64,000 nucleotides of DNA from Anarhynchus alexandrinus (lineage: Eukaryota; Chordata; Aves; Charadriiformes; Charadriidae), in NCBI GenBank assembly GCA_008711295.1, contig VUYV01000102.1:1515921-1579920 (forward strand). The letters are read 5' to 3'. Under the pieces are notes generated by a model. That model did no database searches. It was not told where the DNA came from and saw only the letters and a program-made list of their open reading frames with translations. Both the position numbers and the translations under genes were made by a program. Shown one piece after another: positions 45,769-58,400 of the stretch; position 1 is the stretch's first letter; every line of letters starts with the position of its first letter.

Positions 45769-47750
45769 TTTTAATGTTTTAATCTTATCTGTTTCCTGTA
45801 CTATTCTCCTCCTATTTTTACAAATTATCTTAGTGCCTTTTTTGACGATTTATGTTAAACCAGAGATTTGGGTTCATTCTTTATTTTTTCTTAGTCTTTT
45901 ATTCCCTTACCTTTTAAAAACACTTTTTTTATACTGGGATGACAGTCTGAGATGAATGTTTGTTACTTCATACATTTTACAATATAAAACTTTACTCAGT
46001 AATTTTCCTAGCTCTTCCCTCCCTCTCCCCCAGTTTTTGAAAAGGTAAGTCCACAGGAGTTTCAAAAAAGACTATTTGCATACGTAGACCTAAAATTCAT
46101 TCCTGTACTTGTTCCCAGTGTGACTGAGAAACTAAGGTTTAATGTTGCCACAGAAATATTAATGGTCAGTGAACAGGAAAAAGAAAAGAGAATACCTAAA
46201 ACCAGATGAATCAAAAAATGGGCAAAATATGTGTTTAATAATTTCTAGTTACGATACATCTATTGCAAGAATCACTAGTTGGCATGTTATATATCCTCTT
46301 ACAATTATTTTTTTCTTGTTAAAATGAAAATATAATTTGTTTATATTTGAAGACATGCATATTGTTGTTAGTCCTCATATTTATTACTCTATAGAAATAA
46401 AAACTCTGGCAGATTAAAGAGTTTGTCCTTAGCTTAAGTTTTGATATTCAGATATTATTGCCAGGATTTAGTATCCTTCCTGGGGCTGAGTTTCAGTATG
46501 TGGCTGGGTCTTTTTTTTAAAACACTGCTTGGGGTTTGTTTCCATTCCAGATTGCTGCATGCATGTAAATGATCCAAGTAGCATTTAGATGGTAGGTATT
46601 TACACTCCACAATAATGGATATCCAAAAAAGGCAACTTGTAATTCTGCTAAAAAAGACTAGTGATTCTGGACTTAAGAGCAGAGTATTTGTACTAAAAAG
46701 AGAGTAAGTGATAGCATGGATTTTGGCTGTTCACTGTGTGCTTAGTTTAGAATTAAGAATGTCTCTTTCTATCCTTATTTTGCTGACAGCTTAGATTGCA
46801 GGAGCCTGTCTTTTGTAAGCTCTCTAGGTAACCTGAATGTGTTTCCTTGCTTTTCATGTGCCACATTAGATTTAAGAGGCTATAGAATACCAGCAGACAG
46901 AGTTAACACATTTTTTGACACTGCTGTTACTTAGAACTTATGAACTATTTATATCTAAAATTGTGTCCAGTTATGCTAATTAGACAGAAATGATCTGCTA
47001 TCACAGGTATTTCCTGGTATATTCGAAACAAATATTGTATACTCCGTATTGAGGCTTAAACCTTCTTGAGCACATAGTAAATCTTATACACATTTGGGGG
47101 GGCAAACTCTAGCAGATCATATCCTGTCCCTGACACATTGGAAGCACATAAACTGGAAAAACAGTTACATTTTTGAGTTTCCATAAAACCAATCAGATCA
47201 ATAGGCAACAGGTAAATTGGAGTTCAGCACGTATTGTGACACACATAAGTTTTAGAAGGTGACAAAGGTGGGATGGGACTAGTGGTTCCAGGAGTTGTAC
47301 TTGTAAAAATTTCCAGTACCTGTCAGTGTGGCTAATTTGTCTCACTTAGTCATTGTCATTTACCACTCCCCATTGAAAGAATTGCAATGTACAGAGCCAT
47401 AAAACTTTGTCAAATGCTCTCATGGAAAGGAAGAAGAATTTCTTCCAGCTAAACGAGTCCCAAATGGATAGCACGTGCACCTTGGCTTGACTGGCCTGCT
47501 TTTGAGGCAAGTGCAAGAAGAAATCTGTTCCTCTTCATTTCCCATCCTTGAAATAAAATGGACTTCATCTAGAATGGCCATGGTTAGCCTGATTTGTGAT
47601 AAAATACAGTTAGATGTCTAGATACCCAAAATTCAAAAGAACTTTGCTTCTAAACATGCAGAGATATTCTAAAACTGTTTTGAAATATGTTTCTAGGTAC
47701 ATAGTGCATTCTGAAATAAGAGGTACATCTCTCAGTTCTTTTAAATAATA
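45769..47750. other. AT-rich intergenic DNA
   Basis: Nothing recognised. Confidence 0.4.
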
Positions 47751-47813
47751 AGGTGAATAGCACTACATCTGCTTTTATACAGTGCAATATATTCTGCTTT
47801 TCAGATTTGTCCC
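47751..47813 (+). repeat. 63-bp direct repeat, copy 1 (ends at a single N)
   Basis: Begins aggtgaatagcactacatct and ends gcttttcagatttgtccc. It matches 48202-48264 with two differences (a/c and t/c). The single N at 47814 follows the last matching base. Confidence 0.95.
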
Positions 47814-48201
47814 NAACTGATGAGAAAGACAATTTGAATTTCCAGTTATCTTGTCTTTATTGCATTGTTCATGTTAGTCTAGATGCTTACTTGCACAACA
47901 GAAGCCTCCAAGTCAAACAGAAGTACTTGTTTTAAAGAGTAAATTTTGCCAATGTCATTATGAAGAGGCACTCCAGATACTTTTAAGTTCTTTTACAAAT
48001 TTTTTTTATTTACTTTTCATACAGCATGCAAACATATTGACACAGAAAAATGGGTTCATTTGCCCCTGACAGGCTTAAGGAGGAAAATAAGAAAATGTAG
48101 GAAAGAAAATCAAAGAAAGGAAAGAAAGAAAAAGAAGGCCCCAAATAAATCTAAAAGTTCCTTATGCCTCATACACATTTCTTTAGGGTATTTTTATGCT
48201 T

Positions 48202-48264
48202 AGGTGAATAGCACTACCTCTGCTTTTATACAGCGCAATATATTCTGCTTTTCAGATTTGTCCC
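48202..48264 (+). repeat. 63-bp direct repeat, copy 2
   Basis: Second copy, offset 451 bases from the first, two mismatches in 63. Flanking sequences differ on both sides. Confidence 0.95.
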
Positions 48265-51200
48265 TTTCAGATATGGGCACATCATGGATTTTTCTAGTGC
48301 CAAACTGATGTTATCTGACTTCTTTTCCTTCCCCAATAATGCCTTGCATTCCTATCGATCTTTTGATCACTTCTGTACTGTGAGCCTAAGTTTTCATAGA
48401 ACTACCGCAACAGTCAGATCCTATATTTTAGTAGTTATGGTTGGCACAACTTTCATGGTTAACTAAGTAAACTTGATATTGCCTTTCCAGTTTGCATCAC
48501 TTCGTATTGGGAAAAAAAAGATCTTACCTTTACATAAGGAACCAGGGCTGTTGGGAGTTACTGTGAAAAAGTAGTAACTTTTCCTCGATATCACCTCATA
48601 AACTAGGTAATTTATTTGGGTGCCTACACTTCCAAATGCTACTGGGCAGATCTTGCTTCTGGGCCACAGACCTCGGTGGGTTTACATGAGTAATTTAGAT
48701 TGGATGATGGGTGAGACTCTTCTGTTTCTCTTTGCCCACTCTCTCTGCTTTATGGTTCTTCTTTTTCTGAGCTGCGCAACTTGCCCATGTTTAGATGTAG
48801 CCAGGGTTTCTTCAAATATGTCTTGCAAAGAATTACTTTCAGGCAGTCACATGGAAACATGACATTATTGGCAAACAAGACAAGATAATAACTTTTTCAG
48901 TATTGAGCAACACATATGAAGAATTATATGCTTCATATGTGTGCTTCATATATGCTTCAATATTTTTAAGAAGCTATTAACAGTCTTGATATTAGTATTG
49001 CTGGTGTATGAAAAAACAATAACTAACTTCAAGGATATTTTAACTGAACTGTGGAAAGAAAATGTATGTTGAAAAGTTATTGTCTTGAAAATACATAAAT
49101 AATAATACTTCCATTCTAAACACTTGTTTTTGCTGCCTTCCTTTTTACTTGATATCCTGGATTTTTGTGCATGGAAAGTGACTTTAAAGTTTTATGTCAG
49201 GTCACCAATGTTAACTAGTTTGTTCAAAAAATCTTAGCCTTCACTAAAATCTTAGCCTTCACATTAAACAACTGCTTGAAATCATTCTTTCTCCAAAATT
49301 GTTTTACTCTCAGTTTGGACAACAGTAAATAGCTGTGGGCAAAGAAAATTAGCTTGATTTGTAGTTTTAAGGTAAGCAAGTATCTCACAGTTTGAAATGC
49401 AGATGTGTTATCATGAGCCAGTTTGGATTACACTAAAGCCTATTTGAACCTTAAATCTTTTAAAGTAATTAAGACTTTAAAACTACACAACATATGGACT
49501 TTGCTTGGGTGTGTATTGGGAGGTTTAATCTGATAATGACTATTGCGAAAAATGTGAACATTCACAGATCACAATACACCCTTAGAATACAAAGAGATAA
49601 TGTATATTGTATCAAACAGTTTTATCTATCTCCTTGACTAAATTAACTAGACTGAGTTAAGTAATCATATCCTGAGTGACTTTTAAAAAAGAATATCTCT
49701 CTCCCAGAGTTGTGGCGTTTTCAAGGATTAAAAAATGTAGACCAACATCAATAAACTACAATACTGTTTTTTCTTGTCGTATCAGATCCCAGCTATTGCA
49801 GCTGGTACTTGAAAAGATAATACAAATGAAACAAAAAGAAATTTTAGAAAGCAGGGTTTTTTTTTCCCTCTTACATTAAACATAAAAAGCATAAAGTTGT
49901 TTAAAAACGAAAAGAAAAAAAGAAAAACTTTGGAATTGTTCCTAACATTTTTTTAACCATGTATCTTCTTGTTCTAGCACTTATTTCATTACAAATCAGG
50001 CATACCTTCATCAAAGTAAACTGGTCAACCAATACTAATAAACTTGCTCACAAGCAGCTGAAAGTATATTCATAGCAAAGAACATTGAATATTTTTAGAT
50101 ACTGAATGTACATGATTATTGCAATATAATCTTACCACTCCTTGCAAATAGTATAAATGGAAGCCATGGGTTTGTTATTATCTGGATATTACATGCATTG
50201 TTTGGGGTTGGGGGTTGGTTGTTTTTTTTTTTGAGAAAGCACATTTCTTTTATAAATGATCACTCTATGCATTAAACCGAAAGTGAATCAGTAAATGAAG
50301 ATTTCTTTTCTTTGTGCTATGGAACTGAATTAAGTAAGGAACTAACAAGTAAATATGTCTATTTTGGGTCCAATCCCTGTGAAAGTTTGAGAATCTTTCT
50401 ACTAGATTAAATGAATTCTTGGCAAAAGTAATTATTTTCTTCTTTATTGAAACCACATTCTACAGAACAAAAAGAAAAATAATTAACACACTGAATGTTT
50501 CATTCTTTTAAATTATTATTTCTTTTTTTTTTTAAAGGAATAGTTTCTCTTTTTTTTTTTCTCTGTGTTGTTTCAAATACTGAAAACTTAGGTAGCATAG
50601 CTGCAGTTTTATTCGGGCAGGTAGGCAAGATTCAAGCTAATACTTTCAAAGGTAGGTGAACAACCATTCCTAGTAACACAGTATTAACAATAATGATTAC
50701 AATCTGCTCTAGAATAACCACGACTATCACAGTATTTACCCTCATTAGTCCACTTAAGCATAAGCACAATTCACATAGTTTTCTTCTGAATGACAGAAAA
50801 GACATTTAAGTGACAGCAAAGACATGTGATCACATCTTAACATCATCCTTACAGTCATTTAGCTTGTTCCCTTGGTTGAATTGACTTAAATAAAACTATC
50901 TTTAGTTATCTGTAATCACACTTCTTGCATTTCTTCCACTGCTACCCTGGTGTAGCACCCTGAGAAGTAGGAGTCAAGTCTGATTAGTTAAGAGGAGCAA
51001 TGTGTTCCTGGCCTTTGCTCTTTAATACCTTAATGTAAAGGGACTCTCCCTTGTTATCAAGCTGGAAGAAATAAAAGTGTTGACCAATCCCTGAAAAGTT
51101 TGACAGCTTTAGAAAAAGAATATTTTACAGTCTTTTTGTGCACAAGACACCTTTTCTCAGAAGAAACAACATTATTTTATTGGTGGTATGTGATTTACTA

Positions 51201-51435
51201 AAAGGTGTTTTCTATGCAAAACACAAACACATGCAAAAATATGAAATAAAATTTCAGACAATAAATAATCTATGCTTATATGAATGGTACAGAAAAGTTC
51301 TACAAATTGGTTTAACAGCAAGTGTGATATTTCCTATTGCTGCAGAAGCCACTTTGGCATAAGTGAAGTTCGGATCCAGAAGACATACAGAAGACTACTG
51401 CAAGACAACTGAAGAAGACTTTTGGCATCTAAATT
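48265..51435. other. AT-rich intergenic DNA with small tandem repeats
   Basis: Contains a 17-base duplication of aaaatcttagccttcac (49228-49244 and 49246-49262) and a patch of tatgcttca-like words at 48928-48958. No gene recognised. Confidence 0.45.
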
Positions 51436-51436
51436 T

Positions 51437-51475
51437 AAAAAAAAAAAAAAAAAAACAAAAAGAAAACAAAAAAAG
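51437..51475 (+). repeat. Poly-A-rich run
   Basis: About 19 consecutive A followed by A-rich units. No retro-copied gene was recognised upstream. The preceding 60 bases are rich in gaagac words. Confidence 0.7.
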
Positions 51476-52240
51476 GTGAGAGAGAGAGCGTGAACTTTGT
51501 TCAGCTTATGCAGTTTATCTGCACAGCCACATCTGTGGTTTGGAATTGTGAACATATGCAGAATTTTTCTTCTTTAAGGGATTTAGCTGTTTAACTCCCG
51601 CCCACATCCCTTAGGATATGAAACTGAAACTGACTGGTGTGGGAATACTCTCTTGCCCTGAGATTGCAGATGTTTATCTGACCAGTTCTGAGGTACACCA
51701 CCAGGAGTAGTAATCATCTCAAAAAGGGGTTATTTCTAATATAAAAGATGAGTAGAAAGATGTCATCATCCAGACCTGGATATGCTACTCTTCCTAGACT
51801 GAGGAGATTTCAGGGCTCCTTTTTCAACAATCTAGAAAAAGGACTCCAATCAAGAGATTAGCATTTAGGTAAGATTCAGCACAGATGTGAAAAATTACTC
51901 TTCGCTTCTTTTTTCAAACTTTTTTCTTCTGTGCTGTTCTGCAGAATTCAGTCCTGCACACATAGGGCTGGAAGGGGAGTGAGGAGGTGGTGAACATTAC
52001 TTTGCTAAGTTATTAGAACTCTCATCTGGGAGAAACCTAGTCCCTGCTTCCAGCTTAATTTCTGTTTTCAGTGTTTAATTTCATCCTTACTTAGTAGAAC
52101 AAAAAAAATCCAGACTTAATCCCTAAAAACAGTGTTGCTAATCTGCTAGACATTTTCCTGAACTTTAAAGCTGAATTGTGTTGCACACAGATATCAAGCT
52201 TCAAAAGAGAAGGGAGAGCGGTGGGTTTACACATAGAACC

Positions 52241-52562
52241 ACAGAATCATAGAATCATAGAATGGTTTAGGTTGGAAAGGACCTTGAAGATCATCGAGTT
52301 CCAATCCCCCTGCCATAGGCAGGGACACCTCCCACTAGACCAGGTTGCCCAAGGCCACATCCAGCCTGGCCTTAATCACCTCCACGGATGAGGCCTCAAC
52401 AACTTCTCTGGGCAATCTGTTCCGGTGCCTTACAACCCTCAAAGTGAAAAATTTGTTCCTAATGTTTAATCTAAACCTGCCCTCTTCCAGTTTAAAGCCA
52501 TTCCCCCTCGTCCTATCACTACATGCCCTAGTAAAAAGTCCTTCCCCAGCCCTCCTGTAGGT
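52241..52562 (-). mobile_element. CR1 LINE 3' end (best preserved copy)
   Basis: The terminus shows a doubled agaatcatagaatcatag word at about 52243-52260, then ggtttaggttggaaaggacc. Minus-strand translation is uninterrupted for about 80 codons: RRAGEGLFTRACSDRTRGNG, FKLEEGRFRLNIRNKFFTLR and [20 protein letters not shown]. The lack of stops and the clean terminal repeat suggest it is the youngest CR1 insertion here. The frame extends past the CR1 edge at 52562 by chance. Confidence 0.95.
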
Positions 52563-55320
52563 AATGACATGTTTAAGATAAGGCATTCATGATGATCTGA
52601 AGCTGCTCTGCTTATTTAAACAGGGAATGCTATCATGCTGCACTTGAAAAGTTGTGCATCACTGGAAGTCATGGTCCTGTAGGACATAAGTCTATATTTT
52701 TTTCTTCATCCTGTTTCAGTTTTCTGTAGGTGGTGTTGCCAGGCATCCTGTGTAACGTGAAATGTCCCATAATGAAGTTTTAAAATCTCAGTCTCATTTG
52801 ATGAAATAGATGAAGCATATTTTTCCTATATTCTCACTATAACTGACAGCATTTCTAAATGCTCACGGTGTTGAAATGTCAAAAAATGGTTGTTCTGCAC
52901 AATAAATCATGTGAATGAAATACATCCCATACCAAAGGCTACTGATCATCTACCGAGCCTTTGACCCGTACTGAGCAAGTTTGGTACATCTGAATAAGAG
53001 TAATTTATCTGTCTGAGACTGTCCTGAATTTCAGCATTTGAAATTGCTGGTCATAACAAATGTAGAGTAGAGCTATGTCCGATGATTAGGACATTCTTCT
53101 GCCAAGAATATGATAGGCTGAATGCCTTCAGATTAAAGAGTACATTGAATCCTGTTCTTTATTTTCCTACAAAAGTTCTTTAAACAGTATTAAAGAAAAA
53201 AGTAAATGGTTTAATGTCTTTTCCTTTAGTAGCTGCTGAGTCAGCCCTTTGAAGGGAGATTCTGAATACCGAGTGAAGAAAATTCTCTTCAACTCTGTGA
53301 CTACTGCTGGGATTTGGAGAGGAACAGAATTTCCTATATAACTCTGTGGAGAACACCTTGTAAAAGTTAAAAAACTGCTCAGCTACTGTGGCTGATGTTG
53401 TATATATCCTGTTTGAAACATCTAATGATCTTAGGTCTTCAGCCTTCATATAAGGTATACAGACACCTAAAGGAGATTTTGATCGCACTAGAGGAGGCTT
53501 AGATTCCACTATGACTGTTAGGTAACTAAAATATACATTTTTTATTACATAAGTACTTGGACCTGAATCCTTTAAATTCTACAGAAATTAAGACTAGTCC
53601 ATATAAATAAGAAAGCGTGTTATTCTGAAGATGCAATTGATGATGTGTATTTACTGACTTTATAATGCCAAGTGATTATTGAGTTTCAGGTTTTCTAGTG
53701 TTTAATATATTAAAGGGAAACTTAAATAGCAGTTAAAAATATTAACCCCTTTAAGAAATTCCACTTCAGAATTTCAGCTCTAGGCCTGAAGAGCAAATCA
53801 CAGACTCTGCACAGGTCTTATGTTTCTTTTTGTGTCAAATAACGTCATATAGTATTGTTTTTTTCCTGGCTCTTCATCAGTAGCCTCACAAAAACAGAAC
53901 TGTAGGAGGCAAATGGAAAACTTTGGTCCTTACTGAACAAGGACAATAATGCTCCAGGGGCCTCACGTGTTTCCAGTCTGCAGATGCTCCCTTCATGCAG
54001 TGAATTGCAATGACCTCTTACATTGAAAGCTCTCCCAGTCTTTCCCAGTTTTGATGGCAAAACTTTATTCTTCAGTTCTCTTAATTTAAATTTGGAAACT
54101 GAGTATTAAATGTGATATGCCTGTGTAATTAGAGATTAATACTTGTCTGTAAAGAAAAGAATTTTCTTTATTATTCATTTCCAGATTATGAAGTAAAAAA
54201 TGAAGCTTTTTGAAGAAAATATTCATCTGTTAAATTCTTCATAGTCAAAATTTTGCCATTTGCCAAAATATTGCCATGAGACACATCAATATTTTTACAA
54301 AAATCAGGGACAGTTTTCTATGTCTGATGGCAAGATATGTCCTTGATAATTTAGAACAATTTGTTGTGCTGCTTTATGTATGTGTATGCATTATAAATAA
54401 AAGTCTATGCTACTGTTACAGACTTAATAATTTCACAAGCAACCCTGAGTGACCTTCATCATTCTGTCCGAAGTCCACTGGCTAGGTCATATTTCCTGAT
54501 CCATTTACCCTTGCTAAGTGTTTTATCAAAAGTGACTGCCTAGCCATTTGTTGAAAAGAAATCAATAAAAATAAAGTGAGTGTTTATGTTAGAAGCAGCT
54601 TTTGCAATAATATTTTCTTCCACCAGGAAAAAAAAAGTTAAAATAAAAGAACTTCATTATAGGGAGAGAGTGATATTTTTAGAAAACCTGTAGCTTTCAA
54701 AAAAAAANAAAAACGAAAAGAAAAAAAAAACCCACAAACCTTCTCAGTAGCTATTTAAGCTTGTTGTTCACTTCCAGAAATTCAACATGATGCCACTATG
54801 ATGCTGCCAGGGTAAGTTGTAACAAATAGACCTTCTAATAGACTTGAACTCCAGGCTTACAGTTCAGTGGAGAATGGAAGGGTCCTAGGGGTTAGAAATC
54901 CATGAAGTGTCTAGGAAATATCAAAGCAAAAAAAGTTAGGACTGCATTAGTGGCTAGACCCTTTAACCTGCAAAATCCCTAAATGCTGCTATAATATTAT
55001 GGTTGTGAAGTGAGCTATTTAATGCTAAAAAATTGGTATGCGCTTCAGTGATTTTCTTGATCATTGAGAGAAATTAAAAACAAAGTCCATGTTTTCATGG
55101 TTAAGAAATAGTAACAAATTAAGCTTGAACTGTTGTTGATTAGGGGAATATCTCAATGTTTCATTCTTCTGATACAGGTGTTAAGTGAGACTTTTTCACA
55201 TACAACAACATTGAGATGAAAGGAATTTTTTTTTTAAATTGTCATAGATGGAATGTAGTGATTTTATCTCTTTTTTTTTTTCACATTAATTCTATCTGCA
55301 TTTTTTTCATATCATTACAG
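52563..55320. other. AT-rich intergenic DNA
   Basis: No gene recognised. A single N at 54708 lies inside an A-rich run (54699-54731). The last 60 bases form a pyrimidine-rich tract leading to an acceptor at 55320. Confidence 0.4.
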
Positions 55321-55425
55321 TGCGTCAACCCCCAGAAGTAAAGTCAGACAATTGCAGCTTCCGTGTGTTGTCAATGGACAACACAGCTTTCTTAACTTAG
55401 GTGAAACACCAACATTACGTACTAG
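55321..55425 (+). other. Candidate exon, unidentified
   Basis: A strong acceptor (gcatttttttcatatcattacag) ends at 55320. Donor-like sites follow at 55400 (cttag|gtgaaa) and 55425 (actag|gtaacc). Two frames are open across the segment. One reads ASTPRSKVRQLQLPCVVNGQ, then HSFLNLGETPTLRT; the other reads RQPPEVKSDNCSFRVLSMDN. The segment is less AT-rich than its flanks. I cannot identify either peptide. If real, it would be a short internal exon of a plus-strand gene with long introns. Confidence 0.25.
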
Positions 55426-58400
55426 GTAACCAACATAGATATTACAACTGTTCCCTTTCTTTCTATGGGTCAGGAATTGCACTTCACATTCTTGCCTTTG
55501 GATTCCATAATGTGTGCAAAAAATTTAAATTAAAAACATAAATAACAAAAATAACAGGCACAAAAGCAAACAAAAGGAGGTAGATTTTTATACTGTGTAG
55601 TTAATTTATGAAGCTACTCATAACAAAATGTTTTGGGTGGGGAAAGTTTTCATGTTTCAAGTACAAAGACATTGGTTTTGATTTAAGACATGGTAGCAAA
55701 AAGGAAAACTGCTCAAAACTACTGGAATATTCTGGGAAAACACTAGTCTTTCACTCTTCCTTAGATATTCATAAATGATCATGTCAGATAAATAAATTTA
55801 GGGTAGATGGATCTATGGTCAAAATCACTGTAGTCATTTCTACATTTTATTCTTTACCTAAATTAGTCACTTACTGTATGCAGCTAAATTTATCAGAACA
55901 CACACTGATGACACCAATTTAAGGTAAATCTAGTTGTAGTATTCCCTAATTTTGAATACTTGACTTTGCAATGTTAATAATCTGAATTTAAAATATTATT
56001 TTGCTTTTAGTGGAGGGTTTTTAATATGCCTGAGTATAAAATGTTGTAGAAACAGAAACAAAAAAATAAAAAAGAGATTGTATCAGTCTTGTCGTGTTTC
56101 CTATGATAGTGATTTGTATAAGAACTTTTCTCCAAAATGCAAAGCCAAGGTCAAACAAACTTTTCAGCATGACCTGAAGATGTGGGAATAACACGTACAG
56201 TTTCTATTACCAGGAGTGTACTCAACTACATTAGTGTTCTGAAAGGCACAATTACACTGATTAGAAAAAAGTACTCAGTTCCTTTCATATTTATTGTAGC
56301 TATTTTATCAATCTAGGTTATGTAGAAAGATAAATATATTAACAACATTAAAACTGCATCCCTGTGAGATCAACTGTTACGTTTCCTTCTATTTCTTGAC
56401 AGAAATATAGTCCAGTTTAAAATGTATTTTATCCATGTTAAAGTATGCTTGGCATGTCTGTTATGCTTGTCAATCAGTGTAATGACAAATCTAACAAACT
56501 TTAAATCCATCATGTAGTTTAAAATGTAAGGTCTCATTTTACATGTTTTAAGTCTCAATAATGAGGGAGTTACCTGAGAGTCCTCAGTGTTCTAAGAATT
56601 GAGATGTAAATTGGTTTTGTAACACAGTAATGTTATAATCAATAGGGATTTCTCAGTCCTTAATTTCAGCTGATACTTGCTGGCACTGTGGCAACAGAGT
56701 TGCTTCTAATAAAGTAGCAAGCAACATTCAGATTTCAAAAAGTGTTGAGACAGTGAAATTACAAGCCAATAAAGGTTCATTCATTCTGTCCTTACATTTT
56801 ATTGCTAGTAACATCAATGCCATCATGCTGTCCCCTAAGACATGACATTCTATTTGTAACCAAAGCATGTAAACCAGAAGCTGTATATGCAGTATATCTT
56901 ATTAATGTGTATGCTACGTCTGCTTCTGCAAGAGAACATTTGCAAATTGTATAACTAGGCATATCTGACTAATCCTCCACACTCATAATTGTCTGATAAT
57001 AAAAAAGGATGAACTTTTAAAAACTTTTTTATTATCTCTTTTTATAGTCACACATCGTTTTATGATGCTTCTTCCTTCTTCATACATTTTCAAGAGAAGT
57101 ACTTGGTAGAAATCCTGCTTATAAGCGCATAAAGAGCTGTCCTAATAAAGGTGCATATTTCTTGTTGTCTAAAGAGGAATTAATGCAGTCTCTGGTGGTA
57201 TGTGGAGTTACAAGATCTTCAAAAGTATATGATAGCTATTATCAGCTGTCCAAGATTTTCAAGCAGAATATTTGGGAAATTCTTATTATGCAAAAGCCTA
57301 CTCCTCCCTAAATATATTCAACAGTTTCATGACTGTGGTGGTTGCACCTCCACGCAACAAGTCCTTCTGGTGTATGAGGGACACACCTGCCCCACTGATT
57401 TTCCAAACAAGGATACAGGAGGATTTACCTTTACAGAAGTTCTGACAAAGTTGAAAGCCTTTCAAGAATTTAAGAAGACTTACTTCTGTGAACTTTAAAT
57501 CAAATCTGAAGAAGTCAAGCATAAACTCACATAGGAGCCAATCTTGAGTGAAAAGAGTATATTTAAATGACCTGGCTAGTTTTCTGAATAGTAGATAATA
57601 TCCCTGTGCAGAAACATGCATTTATTATGTCAACGAAAAAAGTCAAAGAAGCTGAGATCCACCAAGGAAAAGTCCAATGAATCTATCCCAGTCCAAACAG
57701 TTCTTGCTGTTTCATTTGTCCAGCTCAGCTCTACATCTAATCTACTTGGTAACTCACTGAGTCTTCAAAATGTCCATTTTTCTTGTCCATTTTTCTTGTC
57801 ACCACAAACAGTTCAAGACACAGAGAAAACAAACTCCTCAAAACACTTTCTTAGTTACTAAACTACTTTATCACCATGTATCAATTACTCTTTTTTTGCC
57901 TTTTTTTTTTTTAATTAATTTATTTTAGTTGTTTTCACTGGCTCCTCTTACAACTGTCCAACATTTACCCTGAACTAAATAAAACTCTTCTGAAGTTAGA
58001 GATGATGTAGTCTTCTAGAACTAGTTCTTGATTGAAACTCTGCTGTGTCTACAAGAATTTCTCTTCACCATACACAATGTGCAAATGTGCAACTTGTCAA
58101 ACCCAGGGCATATAACAACCATGGTTGTACCTCAGCCAGTCCTTTGAACATTTCTTGAGCGCTTGATTTCCACTGTCATGCTTGTTTAAGCACTCTCATT
58201 ATTCAAGTGAATACATCTCATTGAAAATTCAGTTCATTCATTTCCATACAAACCATGCCTATCTCTGGAAAAGTCATAGAAAACTAATGCTGCCTTAGTG
58301 TTCTTTAACACCAGGGCATCTCATCATGATATATTCTGTGGTCCAGCTCTATTTTGAACACAGCTTATGATAAGTACTCATGATTATTATGTATGTGATA

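Noticed and set aside
51363..51475. Possible processed retro-gene ending in a poly-A run
   Set aside because: The A run is preceded by gaagac-rich low complexity and a short frame with no known parent gene. No target duplication was seen.
57202..57621. Overlapping 98-aa and 107-aa frames on opposite strands
   Set aside because: Non-ATG start on the plus frame, no recognised domain and no clean exon signals.
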